Source of the DNA: COMBO-56-21 sp038852315
Lineage (GTDB): Archaea; Thermoplasmatota; Thermoplasmata; UBA10834
Direction of reading: 5' to 3'
DNA length: 44,195 nucleotides
Assembly: GCA_038852315.1 (NCBI GenBank)
Contig: JAWCKF010000013.1
Coordinates: 1-44,195, forward strand
Shown: in pieces, positions 31,101 through 38,054 of the stretch
How positions within the stretch are numbered: the first letter of the stretch is position 1
Layout of the letters: the number at the start of each line of letters is the position of its first letter
Notes under the pieces: generated by a model
Told to the model about the DNA's origin: nothing
Database searches by the model: none
What the model saw: only the letters and a program-made list of their open reading frames with translations
Translations under genes and position numbers: made by a program

Positions 31101-31520
31101 ACCTCGGCGTACACCTCCCTCGAGACGATGGACCAGAAGCTGAGCGCCCAGATAGAGCTCGGGGTCAAGACCAGGGCCGTGGACGTGAGCGACATGGTAC
31201 ACAGGATAATCACGAGGCACCTGCTGCCCGACATCCAGGGCAGCCTGAAGAGCTTCACAGGCCAGCAGCTGAGGTGCCCGAAGTGCGGGGCGAAGTACCG
31301 GCGCATACCCCTGAAGGGCAGGTGCTACTGCGGGCACAAGCTGACCCTCACCGTCCACGAGGCGGGCGTGAGCAAGTACCTGGAGAGGGCCAAGGAGATA
31401 GGCGCGAGCTTCAACGTGCCCGCGTACACGCTCCAGCGCATAGCCCTCCTCGAGAACTCGATCAATTCGCTGTTCCAGTCGGACAAGGTCAAGAACCCGA
31501 AGCTGGACGAGTACTTCTGA
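28179..31520 (+). CDS. polC: DNA polymerase D large subunit (DP2), intein-free
   Basis: A protein of 1113 residues, the catalytic subunit of archaeal PolD, which replicates DNA together with the exonuclease subunit DP1. The N-terminal AYEVARRARMRGLDPELDVE is typical, and the two-barrel core contains the catalytic cluster NCDGDED (about residues 864-870) in FFHAAKRRNCDGDEDSI. Zinc motifs include CPICGAKGFMCRCACG and a C-terminal CPKCGAKYRRIPLKGRCYCG. The C-terminus ends KNPKLDEYF. Inteins are common in this gene, but the length and continuous motifs exclude one here. The true start may be ATG 28212 or 28239. DP1 is not in the window. Confidence 0.97.
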   Translation: MFSLRASSGEGMSGVVCSDSMKEYFSSLQAQVDRAYEVARRARMRGLDPELDVEIPQAQDLAARVEKLLSDWEVEGVAERIRELGKGHDREEVSLMIAKEYAKMPARSREFAIERAIRLGLAVLTEGILVAPLEGIAGVSIGKNSDGSEYLTVYYAGPIRSAGGTGQAMSVLIADVVRRELGLGRYVPTNGEVQRFKEEIPLYKSCQHLQYTPTNEEIEMIARNVPVCIDGEGTEDAEIQGFRDLPRISTNRVRGGACLVVAEGLCLKAPKVQKHVKRLGIDGWGFIDQFLALKKKGVEDASSEISPSTKFLRDMLAGRPVLSYPSRPGGFRLRYGRTRATGLAAIAMNPATMMILDEFVAIGTQVKIERPGKAGAVTTCDSIEGPMVVLDNGDFVQVNDPKTASSLRGRVREIVDVGELLVPYGEFVENNHLLMPAGYCLEWHREELLDRLGSLPEDWESPTWERALEMSLKHRVPLHPKYNLFWSDITPEELLRLREFVLMRGELAGDNLLVPAEDGVVGLLHKLGALYTRDGQRCVLSETAKPLMLGLGLAVSDGRLVPKTEAAPQGKTTLEIVSALAGVEIRPRAVTRIGARVARPEKARERKMKPPPHALFPVGQDGGPQRLVYQAAEVGVIKVELGVRECPICGAKGFMCRCACGAHTVTTGTVELQEVPISTMLQDALERLKEKRPPEIKGVQGMISVSRTPEALEKGILRAKHDVFVFKDGTIRVDATDVPLTHFRPAEVGIDVETARRLGYTRDFMGRELTSPDQLLELRVQDVVIPDSCVDYLIRTSRFIDDLLVRCYGLEPFYRIERREDLIGHLVVGLAPHTSGGVLARIIGFTEAHAGFAHPFFHAAKRRNCDGDEDSIILLMDCLVNFSRSFLPEKRGGLMDAPLVLTTMLDPNEIDKEAHNMDVGSRYPLEFYRATQRYAHPKEVEALMDLVSSRIGTVLQYEGMGFTHHTSDISNGPTTSAYTSLETMDQKLSAQIELGVKTRAVDVSDMVHRIITRHLLPDIQGSLKSFTGQQLRCPKCGAKYRRIPLKGRCYCGHKLTLTVHEAGVSKYLERAKEIGASFNVPAYTLQRIALLENSINSLFQSDKVKNPKLDEYF

Positions 31521-31528
31521 CCGCGCGG

Positions 31529-32365
31529 TCACTCCTCGAGGGTGGATATCTGCTCCCTGAGGGCCTCATACCTCTCCTCGAGCATCTTGAGGCCCCTGAG
31601 CAGGACCTCCTTCGCGGTGAGCGCCCCGTCCGTCTCGAACTTGAAGAGTATCCTCGTCGGGTCGGGGACGACCTTGATGGCTCCGGCGTCGCAGACCTCC
31701 ACACAGCTGTTGCACAGGTTGCACTTCTCGGGGTGCTTGACGACGATCTTCTTCTCCTCCTTCGCCAGCACCCCCTTGGGGCACACCTTCACGCAGCTCG
31801 CGCCCACATCGCACTTGCTGTGCTCGACGTGGATGTTCGCGAAGTACCTGTAGCCCGCGCCGAGAGCGGCCTGCCACTTCGCGTGCTGCTTGCCCGTGCC
31901 CAGCTCGGCGGTCGCGTATATCAGCAGCGCCTGGTCCTCCGCGAGCTTGACGATCGGTATCAGGTCCTCCTTCACCCTGAACTTCATGTCTCCCACGGGC
32001 TCGAGGTCGCCGGAGTACACCGTGCACGGGCCCTTCTTGTTCAGGGAGTACATGATGGTGCAGTTCGGGCACCCCTCGCCTTTGCAGGTGCACTTGGAAC
32101 GGAAGTTGAAGATGTTCAAATCAGTGGGTATCGGTATCAGGCCGAGCCTGTGGGCGATCATCTCATCGAAGAGCGGCGAGGTGCTCTCGTACGCCTGCCC
32201 CTTCTCGTCCATGATTGGCCCGAGGTGGAACTCGACGTTGTCTATGGCCATCTTGGGCACATCAGCGATTATCGTCCGCCTCAGGGCGTTCGCGAACGAC
32301 GGGTTAGTGTCATGAATGACGAACTGCGCCCTGGTGGGCGTCATCTCGATAATGTCTATCTTCAT
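31529..32365 (-). CDS. rpoD: DNA-directed RNA polymerase subunit D with ferredoxin-like domain
   Basis: A 278-residue homologue of bacterial alpha and eukaryotic Rpb3, which nucleates polymerase assembly with subunit L. The N-terminal dimerisation part has FANALRRTIIADVPKMAID, and a zinc-type loop CTCKGEGCPNC lies at about 92-102. The inserted ferredoxin-like domain has one complete cluster motif (Cys215, Cys218, Cys221, Cys225) and one that lacks its second cysteine (Cys185, Gly188, Cys191, Cys195). In other archaea this domain carries one or two 4Fe-4S clusters that support assembly. It is the last gene of a minus-strand run after rps11 and converges on polC. Confidence 0.97.
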   Translation of the reverse strand: MKIDIIEMTPTRAQFVIHDTNPSFANALRRTIIADVPKMAIDNVEFHLGPIMDEKGQAYESTSPLFDEMIAHRLGLIPIPTDLNIFNFRSKCTCKGEGCPNCTIMYSLNKKGPCTVYSGDLEPVGDMKFRVKEDLIPIVKLAEDQALLIYATAELGTGKQHAKWQAALGAGYRYFANIHVEHSKCDVGASCVKVCPKGVLAKEEKKIVVKHPEKCNLCNSCVEVCDAGAIKVVPDPTRILFKFETDGALTAKEVLLRGLKMLEERYEALREQISTLEE

Positions 32366-32376
32366 CGGAGACCACT

Positions 32377-32760
32377 CTACACCCTGCGTCCCCTTCTGCC
32401 GCCCTTCTTCTTAGTGCCGTCGTGCGGTATCGGGGTGACGTCCTCGATCCTGCCTATCCTGAGCCCCGCCCTCGCGAGCGCCCTGATCGCCGCCTGGGCG
32501 CCCGGGCCGGGGGAGATGGACTTGTTGCCTCCAGGTGCCCTGACCTTGACGTGTATGCTGTCTATGCCCTTCTCCTTGGCTATCTCAGCCACCTTCTCGG
32601 CCGCCTTCATCGCGGCGTAGGGCGAGGCCTCGTCCTTGGCCTGCTTCACCACCATGCCGCCGGTGGCCTTGGTTATGGTCTCGGCGCCCGTGAGGTCGGT
32701 GACCGTGATTATGATGTTGTTGTAGCTGGCGAATATGTGCGCGATCCCCCACTTGCCCAT
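32377..32760 (-). CDS. rps11: 30S ribosomal protein S11 (uS11)
   Basis: A 127-residue protein with the archaeal S11 pattern: KWGIAHIFASYNNIIITVTD at the N-terminus, GGMVVKQAKDEASPYAAM in the middle and the basic C-terminal tail PGPGAQAAIRALARAGLRIG followed by DVTPIPHDGTKKKGGRRGRR. It binds the platform of the small subunit. The gene is four bases after rps4 and eleven bases before rpoD, in the usual archaeal order. Confidence 0.98.
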   Translation of the reverse strand: MGKWGIAHIFASYNNIIITVTDLTGAETITKATGGMVVKQAKDEASPYAAMKAAEKVAEIAKEKGIDSIHVKVRAPGGNKSISPGPGAQAAIRALARAGLRIGRIEDVTPIPHDGTKKKGGRRGRRV

Positions 32761-32764
32761 CCGA

Positions 32765-33466
32765 TCACGCCTCCTTCTCCGGCTCTTCCGGAGGAGCCAC
32801 CTTCTCTATGTCCTCCTCCTTCTCCTCCTTCAGCTCGGTCGTTATGATCTTCTTGAGCTTGGGCTTCGCCACCTTGATCTTCTCCTCTTCCTCGGCCACG
32901 CGCCTGGCCTCCTCGGCCTCGAGCTTCGCCTTCAGCTCCTCCGGCTTCGGCCTCATCGGGTGCATGTCGTTCGCCAGGGGGGATGTCGGATGGTACTGGA
33001 TGAGCTCCTCCTCGCCGCGCCTCACTATGTACCCGGGCACCGTCACCTTCCTCGTGCCGATCGCCGCGTGTCCGTGCACGATCAGCTGCCTCGCGTGCTT
33101 GGGCGTGTAAGCGAGCCCCTTGTGGTACAGGATGGTCTGGAAGCGCCTCGCGAGTATCGCCTCCGTGTTCAGCGCAAGCACGTCGTTTAGCGTCGCGCCC
33201 TCCTGGGGCAGGAGGGAGAGCCTCGCGCACCTGGCCAGGAGCTGCTCCGTCTCGACCTTCGCCTGGGGGTCGCCCGTCCTGAGCCGCGCCTGCAGCTCCC
33301 TGCTCTGCGCCCTGAGCGACCTCACGAACGACTTGGCGCGCCACAGCTCCTCCTTGTTCTTGAGGCCGTACTTCATGAGCAGCTCGTTCTCCTCCTTTAT
33401 GCGCTCCCCCTCCCACGGGTGGGCGGGAGTGTCATACTTGCGCCTGGAGAACTTCGGGTCGCCCAT
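32765..33466 (-). CDS. rps4: 30S ribosomal protein S4 (uS4) with a charged C-terminal tail
   Basis: A 233-residue protein. The N-terminal KFSRRKYDTPAHPWEGERI and the S4 RNA-binding domain (ARRFQTILYHKGLAYTPKHA, RQLIVHGHAAIGTRKVTVPG) are typical. The core ends near residue 165. The last 60-odd residues form a Glu/Lys/Ala-rich tail (EEARRVAEEEEKIKVAKPKL, APPEEPEKEA), which makes the protein longer than most archaeal S4 proteins. S4 is a primary binder of 16S rRNA. It lies between rps13 and rps11. Confidence 0.97.
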   Translation of the reverse strand: MGDPKFSRRKYDTPAHPWEGERIKEENELLMKYGLKNKEELWRAKSFVRSLRAQSRELQARLRTGDPQAKVETEQLLARCARLSLLPQEGATLNDVLALNTEAILARRFQTILYHKGLAYTPKHARQLIVHGHAAIGTRKVTVPGYIVRRGEEELIQYHPTSPLANDMHPMRPKPEELKAKLEAEEARRVAEEEEKIKVAKPKLKKIITTELKEEKEEDIEKVAPPEEPEKEA

Positions 33467-33474
33467 GGACTACC

Positions 33475-34053
33475 TCACTCCTTCTTCTCGGAGGAGGCCG
33501 CGGCCTTGGGCTCCTCCTTCTTCCTGATGACGCCCAGGGTCATGCCCGTGCGGCCGTTGGACCTGGTCCTCTGGCCTCTCACCTTCTGGCCCTGCTCGTG
33601 CCTTATGCCCTTGTAGCACCTGATCATCTTCATCAGGTTGATGTCGTCCCTCCGGTTCAGGTCCACATCGACCCCCACCAGGTGCATGTCGGCGCCCGTG
33701 GACCAGTCGTTCTGCCTGTTGACCATCCAGTGCGGGACCTTGTCGGCATATTCGGTTATCAGCTTCTCGAGGGCGTCCGTCTGCTCCTCGCTCAGCTCGC
33801 CGATCCTCTTCGTCCTCGGGATGCCCGCCATGCGGGCGATGACTTCGGCCGTCCTTATGCCGAGCCCCTTGATGCCAGCGAGGCCGATGACTATGCTCTT
33901 GTTACCGTCTATGTCCGTGTTTATGAGCCGGACGATGTACCTGAAGTTCTCATCCCTCTTCTCGACAGGCTTCGCTGGTGCGGGCGGCCCCTTCTTGCCT
34001 TCCTTGCCCTCCTTGGGCCCGCCCTTGACCTTGCCTTCCTTCACATCGGCCAA
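33475..34053 (-). CDS. rps13: 30S ribosomal protein S13 (uS13), TTG start, N-terminal extension
   Basis: A 192-residue protein. The S13 core starts about residue 38 (FRYIVRLINTDIDGNKSIVI) and includes AGIKGLGIRTAEVIARMAGI and the C-terminal YKGIRHEQGQKVRGQRTRSN. Before it stands a Lys/Gly/Pro/Glu-rich extension (GGPKEGKEGKKGPPAPAKP). The TTG at 34053 is chosen because GGAGGA lies about six bases upstream and the preceding open sequence has no family similarity. It heads the rps13-rps4-rps11-rpoD unit, with a TATA-like box at 34142-34150. Confidence 0.95.
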   Translation of the reverse strand: MADVKEGKVKGGPKEGKEGKKGPPAPAKPVEKRDENFRYIVRLINTDIDGNKSIVIGLAGIKGLGIRTAEVIARMAGIPRTKRIGELSEEQTDALEKLITEYADKVPHWMVNRQNDWSTGADMHLVGVDVDLNRRDDINLMKMIRCYKGIRHEQGQKVRGQRTRSNGRTGMTLGVIRKKEEPKAAASSEKKE

Positions 34054-34141
34054 ACAGCATCCTCCGGACGATATGCGCATGTGCATCCCAAAGGGCACAA
34101 CCAGCGCCCTCTGGAGAGCAACCTCCCCCACACACAAAGTC

Positions 34142-34150
34142 GTATAAAAC
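34142..34150 (-). promoter_or_regulatory. TATA-like box for the rps13-rps4-rps11-rpoD operon
   Basis: On the minus strand this reads GTTTTATAC. It predicts a start of transcription near 34120 and a leader of about 65 bases that ends with GGAGGA before the TTG start of rps13. Confidence 0.55.
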
Positions 34151-34212
34151 ACTTATGATGGTCACGAGAGCTGGATTACGCCCGGACCCGACCAAGCCAG
34201 CACGTCGACGTC

Positions 34213-35118
34213 TCAGCCGCCTTCTCGCCTCGGGGCCTCCTTCCGTCCGCGGTGGCCACGGTCCAGCCCCTCCTCGTGGTTATGGATGGGAGTGCGGAGG
34301 TGCCTACTCTCCTCGTCCATGACCCTGATGAGCTCGGCGACAGCCTGATCGATCGATATGGGTAGCGAGTTCACCTTGTAGCCCATGGCGTCGAAGGCCT
34401 TGAAAAGCTTCGAGAGGGGCGGCATCTCGAGCCCGACGCTCTCAAGCACCTCCGGAGACGCGATGATGTCCCTCACGGTGCCCTGCGCGACGACCTCCAC
34501 GTTCAGGACGACAGCTCTGTCCACTATCTCGGCCGCGGCCTCGATGTCGTGCGTGGCTATCAGCATCGTCCTGTCGAGCCGCTGGAGTACCCTTATCAGA
34601 TCTCTCCTTGCCCTCGGGTCCAGCCCCGAGGTCGGCTCGTCCAGCAGGAGTATCTCGGGGTCCATGGCCATCACTCCCGCGAGTGCGACCCGCTTCTTCA
34701 TCCCGTAGCTCAGTCTGTGAGGTCTACGCCGGGCGAGTGCCTCGACGCCGGTGCTCCGCAAGCCTTTGGCCACCGCCCCTGCGACATCGGCCGCGCCCAG
34801 GTTCCTCGGACCGAAGGCGACGTCCTCCTCGACGGTGGGCATGAAGAGCTGGTCGTCGGGGTCCTGGAACAGCAGCCCGACGCGCTTTCTCAACTCGTTC
34901 CCGTTCCTCTTGCTGAGCTCGGTCCCACCGATGACCACCCTGCCCTGGAAAGGCATCCGGAATCCCGCGATCAGGTGTAGCAGGGTGGACTTTCCGGCCG
35001 CGTTGGGGCCGATGACGGCCACCTTCTCCCCCTGCTCTACCGCGAGGCCGACCGACTTCAGGGCTACGGTACCGTCCTCGTAGGCGAATCCCACGCCATG
35101 CAGCTCTAGGTGGCTCAC
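34213..35118 (-). CDS. nikO: Nickel/cobalt ECF-type ABC transporter ATPase (NikO/CbiO)
   Basis: A 301-residue ATPase. Walker A is GPNAAGKST (37-45), the Q-loop is LLFQDPDDQLF, the signature is LSYGMKKR (canonical LSGGQ) and Walker B is ILLLDEPTSGLD (Asp160, Glu161). It powers the metal transporter with NikQ and NikMN. The GTG start overlaps the NikQ stop (GTGA at 35115-35118). Beyond the normal end the protein carries a charged tail with several histidines (RTPIHNHEEGLDRGHRGRK) that might bind metal, which is inference. Nickel rather than cobalt is suggested by the divergent nikR. Confidence 0.93.
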   Translation of the reverse strand: MSHLELHGVGFAYEDGTVALKSVGLAVEQGEKVAVIGPNAAGKSTLLHLIAGFRMPFQGRVVIGGTELSKRNGNELRKRVGLLFQDPDDQLFMPTVEEDVAFGPRNLGAADVAGAVAKGLRSTGVEALARRRPHRLSYGMKKRVALAGVMAMDPEILLLDEPTSGLDPRARRDLIRVLQRLDRTMLIATHDIEAAAEIVDRAVVLNVEVVAQGTVRDIIASPEVLESVGLEMPPLSKLFKAFDAMGYKVNSLPISIDQAVAELIRVMDEESRHLRTPIHNHEEGLDRGHRGRKEAPRREGG

Positions 35119-35879
35119 CCCAGCACCCCCATCTGCGCCGATGCAATGACGATGGCGGCTGACATGAAGAAAGATGCGAACATCAGGTCGCGCGCTCTGA
35201 CCGGGCTGCGTACCTTCACCACCATCTCGCCGGTGTAGCCCTTGGACCTCAGGCCGTCGTACGCCCTCTCAGCCTTCCATGAGGCGCGCACCAGGACCAT
35301 GCCTGCGGTGAAAGACAGCACCTTCAGCCCGTATCTGTCCAGGAGGCTCCTCCCTCCGGCGAAGCCCCTTGCCCTCCTGGCGACCTTCATCCGCGAGAGC
35401 TCGTCCGACAGGAGTAGTATGTACTTGTGCGTGAGCATCAACAAGTTTGCCATCACCGCGGGCAGCCCGAGCCTGCGCAGTCCAGCGAACATATCGTAAG
35501 TGTCCGTCCCTTCGACGAGGACGAGCAGCGGCAACACGCATGCCGAGGTCCTCGCCAGCATGACTGCACCGGCCTCGAACCCCCGTGTCACGAACATCGA
35601 GGCCGAGGCGAGCAGCATTATCGGCAGAACGCCGAGATACGATCTGGCCAAAGGCATGGCCGGCACTCGGCTAGCGATTGCGAAGCCGACGGCCACACAC
35701 AGCCCTGAAACGACCACAACGGGAAGGGTCGCGAGCGCTGCGGCGACGATGAAGAACAGGATGCTCACGAGCTTGACCCGCGTGTCGAGCCCAGTCAGCC
35801 ATGAACCTTGGGCACTTGCAGCACTTATGTCGTGCCCCGGAGACCCCGTCCTGATGTGCCCGACAGGGAGCAGTATCAT
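35115..35879 (-). CDS. nikQ: Nickel/cobalt ECF-type transporter transmembrane protein (NikQ/CbiQ)
   Basis: A 254-residue membrane protein of the CbiQ/EcfT family. WLTGLDTRVKLVSILFFIVA near residue 27 is the conserved D-P-R-like entry to the first helices, and the cytoplasmic coupling motifs are visible as MKVARRARGF and ERAYDGLRSKGYTGE, which contact the ATPase. About five to six hydrophobic segments are present. ATG 35879 overlaps the NikMN stop (ATGA at 35876-35879) and the stop overlaps the nikO GTG, so the three genes are translationally coupled. Confidence 0.9.
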   Translation of the reverse strand: MILLPVGHIRTGSPGHDISAASAQGSWLTGLDTRVKLVSILFFIVAAALATLPVVVVSGLCVAVGFAIASRVPAMPLARSYLGVLPIMLLASASMFVTRGFEAGAVMLARTSACVLPLLVLVEGTDTYDMFAGLRRLGLPAVMANLLMLTHKYILLLSDELSRMKVARRARGFAGGRSLLDRYGLKVLSFTAGMVLVRASWKAERAYDGLRSKGYTGEMVVKVRSPVRARDLMFASFFMSAAIVIASAQMGVLG

Positions 35880-36850
35880 GTCTCTGAGCCCCTGGTCCTC
35901 GCGAGTCCCAGCACCGCCGCGACGATTGCGAGCACAGCCGCGAATCCGATGATGCCAGCCAGGAGTATCTGGAAGTAGGTCTCGCCGTAGCTGAACGGCG
36001 AGTTCAGCAGCGGCTCTCCCTCCTCCACTCCGGATTCGCTCATCGTCCTCTCCAACCCGTCCTCGCCCTCGCTGGAGTAGATGATGTAGAACGGTATCAT
36101 GGCGGCGAAGACGACGATTATCGCGAGCGCTCCGAGCACTGTCCTGGACGCGAACAGGCTCTTGGCCATGCCCTTGCTCTCTTCTGCAGATGCCTTCCGC
36201 AGAGAGAACATCTCTGGCGATACCGTGCGCACGTATGTGATCACGCCGACGGTTATGGCCGCCTCGCCAACTCCTATCAGCGCGTGGTAGCCAAGCATCG
36301 CTGGCACCGCGACAGAGCCCGCTATCCCGTAGGCGCCACCGGAGATCGCGTAGCTCACGAGAAGCTCGGCGGCGCAGGCCGCGGCCGCGAGGAAGACCGA
36401 GGTCCACGATGCCACTGCGACAGCAGCGGTCTCCCAACCATTGCTGCGCTCTTTCGGCAGCCTCCCGAGGAGGGTGTATATGCCCCAGCCAGCGAGAGGC
36501 GCTATGACCGCCATGTTTAGCGCGTTAAGGCCAAGAGCCGTGAGCCCCCCGTCACCGAACAGGAGCCCCTGTATGATCAGTATTATGGTCATGCCTACGA
36601 CGGCGATGGCCGGCCCCGCGAGGATGGCGAAGAGCGCTCCGCCGACCAGGTGGCCCGTCGTGCCTCCTCCTATCGGGAAGTTGAGCATCTGCGCCACGAA
36701 TATGCCCGCCGAAAGGACGGCTATGCGTGGCAGGTTGCGGTCGTTCACGTCCTTGGCGGTGTACCTCGCAGCGAACGCTATAGCTATCAGAAACTCGGCC
36801 CAGCCTATGAGGGCGACCCAGGGATCCATCAATCCGTCCGGGATGTGCAT
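35876..36850 (-). CDS. nikMN: Nickel/cobalt transporter substrate-binding protein, NikM-NikN fusion
   Basis: A 324-residue integral membrane protein. It starts exactly with MHIPDGLMDP, where His2 and the free N-terminus bind the metal in CbiM/NikM proteins. The next helices include MLNFPIGGGTTGHLVGGALF, which supplies a further ligand histidine. After the M domain (about residue 215) a second part has two helices and a loop of about 35 residues (GDGLERTMSESGVEEGEPLL), consistent with a fused NikN/PDGLE component. The ATG at 36850 is preceded by GAGAGGAT. Expression is probably repressed by NikR through the sites at 36861-36890. Confidence 0.93.
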   Translation of the reverse strand: MHIPDGLMDPWVALIGWAEFLIAIAFAARYTAKDVNDRNLPRIAVLSAGIFVAQMLNFPIGGGTTGHLVGGALFAILAGPAIAVVGMTIILIIQGLLFGDGGLTALGLNALNMAVIAPLAGWGIYTLLGRLPKERSNGWETAAVAVASWTSVFLAAAACAAELLVSYAISGGAYGIAGSVAVPAMLGYHALIGVGEAAITVGVITYVRTVSPEMFSLRKASAEESKGMAKSLFASRTVLGALAIIVVFAAMIPFYIIYSSEGEDGLERTMSESGVEEGEPLLNSPFSYGETYFQILLAGIIGFAAVLAIVAAVLGLARTRGSET

Positions 36851-36860
36851 CTTATCCTCT

Positions 36861-36890
36861 CGTAATACGATTCTGAGATTTCGTAATACG
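36861..36890. promoter_or_regulatory. Putative NikR operator between nikMN and nikR
   Basis: Two identical copies of the palindromic 9-mer CGTAATACG stand at 36861-36869 and 36882-36890, 21 bp apart centre to centre, which is two helical turns. The two copies lie where the core promoter and start of nikMN are expected. Each copy is symmetric about its central base. NikR is a tetramer with two ribbon-helix-helix dimers and binds two-part operators, so this is the natural target. The GTATTAC-like content also resembles predicted archaeal NikR sites. Confidence 0.7.
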
Positions 36891-36968
36891 GGAAGGCCCG
36901 ATGCCTATTAGACCTTTGCGCCCCCTGCTGGACAATCCTTATCTGCCGCGGGGCCCTTCCCGCCTCAG

Positions 36969-37376
36969 ATGGCCGAGAAGGCTAGAGTCTCCGTCAGCAT
37001 CCCCAAGGTCCTGCTCGAAGAGTTCGACAGGCTATCAAGGAGCCTGGGAGCCGCGGACCGCTCGAAGGCGGTCGGCGAGGCCATGAGGGAGTTGATCGCC
37101 AGCAGGAGGTGGGACCTCGAGGCTAAGGGGAAGGCGTCGGGGGTGATACTGCTCACCTACGAGCACCATGCGCGCGGGCTCAATGCCGCACTCACCGCCC
37201 TCCAGCACGACTTCGCAGAGGAGATCGCGGCGACGATGCACGTCCACCTCTCGAGACACACCTGCCTCGAGGTGATAGCCTTCAGGGGTTCGGCCGAGAG
37301 GATCAAGCTGCTCGCCAGGAGGCTGCACTCAAGGAAGGGCGTGCTCGATCTGAAGGTCGTCACGTCCCCGAGCTGA
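36969..37376 (+). CDS. nikR: Nickel-responsive regulator NikR
   Basis: A 135-residue transcription factor. The N-terminal ribbon-helix-helix is RVSVSIPKVLLEEFDRLSRS, and the C-terminal ACT-like domain binds Ni(II). All four high-affinity ligands are present with the E. coli spacing: His80, His91, His93 and Cys99. A TATA-like AATCCTTATC at 36934-36943 predicts a near-leaderless message. It diverges from the nikMN-nikQ-nikO operon and probably controls it, and may also regulate itself. Confidence 0.96.
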   Translation: MAEKARVSVSIPKVLLEEFDRLSRSLGAADRSKAVGEAMRELIASRRWDLEAKGKASGVILLTYEHHARGLNAALTALQHDFAEEIAATMHVHLSRHTCLEVIAFRGSAERIKLLARRLHSRKGVLDLKVVTSPS

Positions 37377-37380
37377 CCTC

Positions 37381-37410
37381 TGAGGGGCCTTGTTGGAAAA
37401 AAGGTCCTCA
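37381..37410. terminator. Possible bidirectional hairpin terminator between nikR and the VIT gene
   Basis: TGAGGGGCCTT (37381-37391) and AAGGTCCTCA (37401-37410) can form a stem with one bulge around a nine-base loop, starting four bases after the nikR stop. On the minus strand the loop region includes T6. It lies between two convergent genes. Archaeal terminators need not form hairpins, so this is tentative. Confidence 0.35.
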
Positions 37411-37453
37411 CTGTATCGTTGTCGATGTATCGAATCGGCATAAATGTGCTGCT

Positions 37454-38047
37454 TCAGTACCCGCCCACCAGCATTAGAACGACGGCCGTCCCCAGCCCGG
37501 CTATCACGAACCTCAGGCCTGTGTAGAGTATCATCTCCTTTATGAGGCTGCCCAGGTACGCGCCGAGGGCGAATAGGAACCCGATGGTCAGCACGATGGC
37601 CGTTACCACCGCGGGGTCGAGCGGCATGAACAGGAAAGGCAGGAGCGGGACGAACGCCGCCAGCAGGGGGGCGATGCCGTGGGAGAGCGCACTTACCCAT
37701 ATGCTCACCCTTATCGCATCCTTCCGCGTGCCCTCCACGGTCCTCAGCATGGCCCTCTCCAGCTGCTGGTGGTTGAGCACGTGCTCGACCCGCTCAGCCT
37801 CGTATGCGCCGACGGTGCTCGAGACCGCGAGAGCTATCCCGCCAGCGAAGCCCGCGCCGAGTATGAGCTGCCTGGCCAGCTCGGGATGGGCATGGCCTTC
37901 GGACACGTACGCGCCGAGTATCACGCCCAGGATGGTGAGCGCGCCGTCGAACGCCCCGATGACGAAGTAGCGCCTCGCTATCGCGCCCGACTTGGTGAGC
38001 TCGAAGTGGAACCTCAGCCTCTTCATCCTTTCAGAGAGCGGTGACAT
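37454..38047 (-). CDS. VIT/CCC1 family membrane transporter
   Basis: A 197-residue membrane protein with about five helices. YFVIGAFDGALTILGVILGA near the N-terminus and FAGGIALAVSSTVGAYEAER in the second part match VIT1/CCC1 proteins, which move iron or manganese. The cytoplasmic segment with acidic residues is short (HVLNHQQLERAMLRTVEGTR), and the last two helices follow. ATG 38047 is seven bases after the alaS stop on the same strand, so the two are probably co-transcribed. An internal ATG at 38026 is possible. Metal specificity is unknown. Confidence 0.82.
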   Translation of the reverse strand: MSPLSERMKRLRFHFELTKSGAIARRYFVIGAFDGALTILGVILGAYVSEGHAHPELARQLILGAGFAGGIALAVSSTVGAYEAERVEHVLNHQQLERAMLRTVEGTRKDAIRVSIWVSALSHGIAPLLAAFVPLLPFLFMPLDPAVVTAIVLTIGFLFALGAYLGSLIKEMILYTGLRFVIAGLGTAVVLMLVGGY

Positions 38048-38054
38048 CCTGCCT

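Noticed and set aside
28179..31520. Intein in the PolD large subunit
   Set aside because: Length is normal and the NCDGDED catalytic block is uninterrupted.
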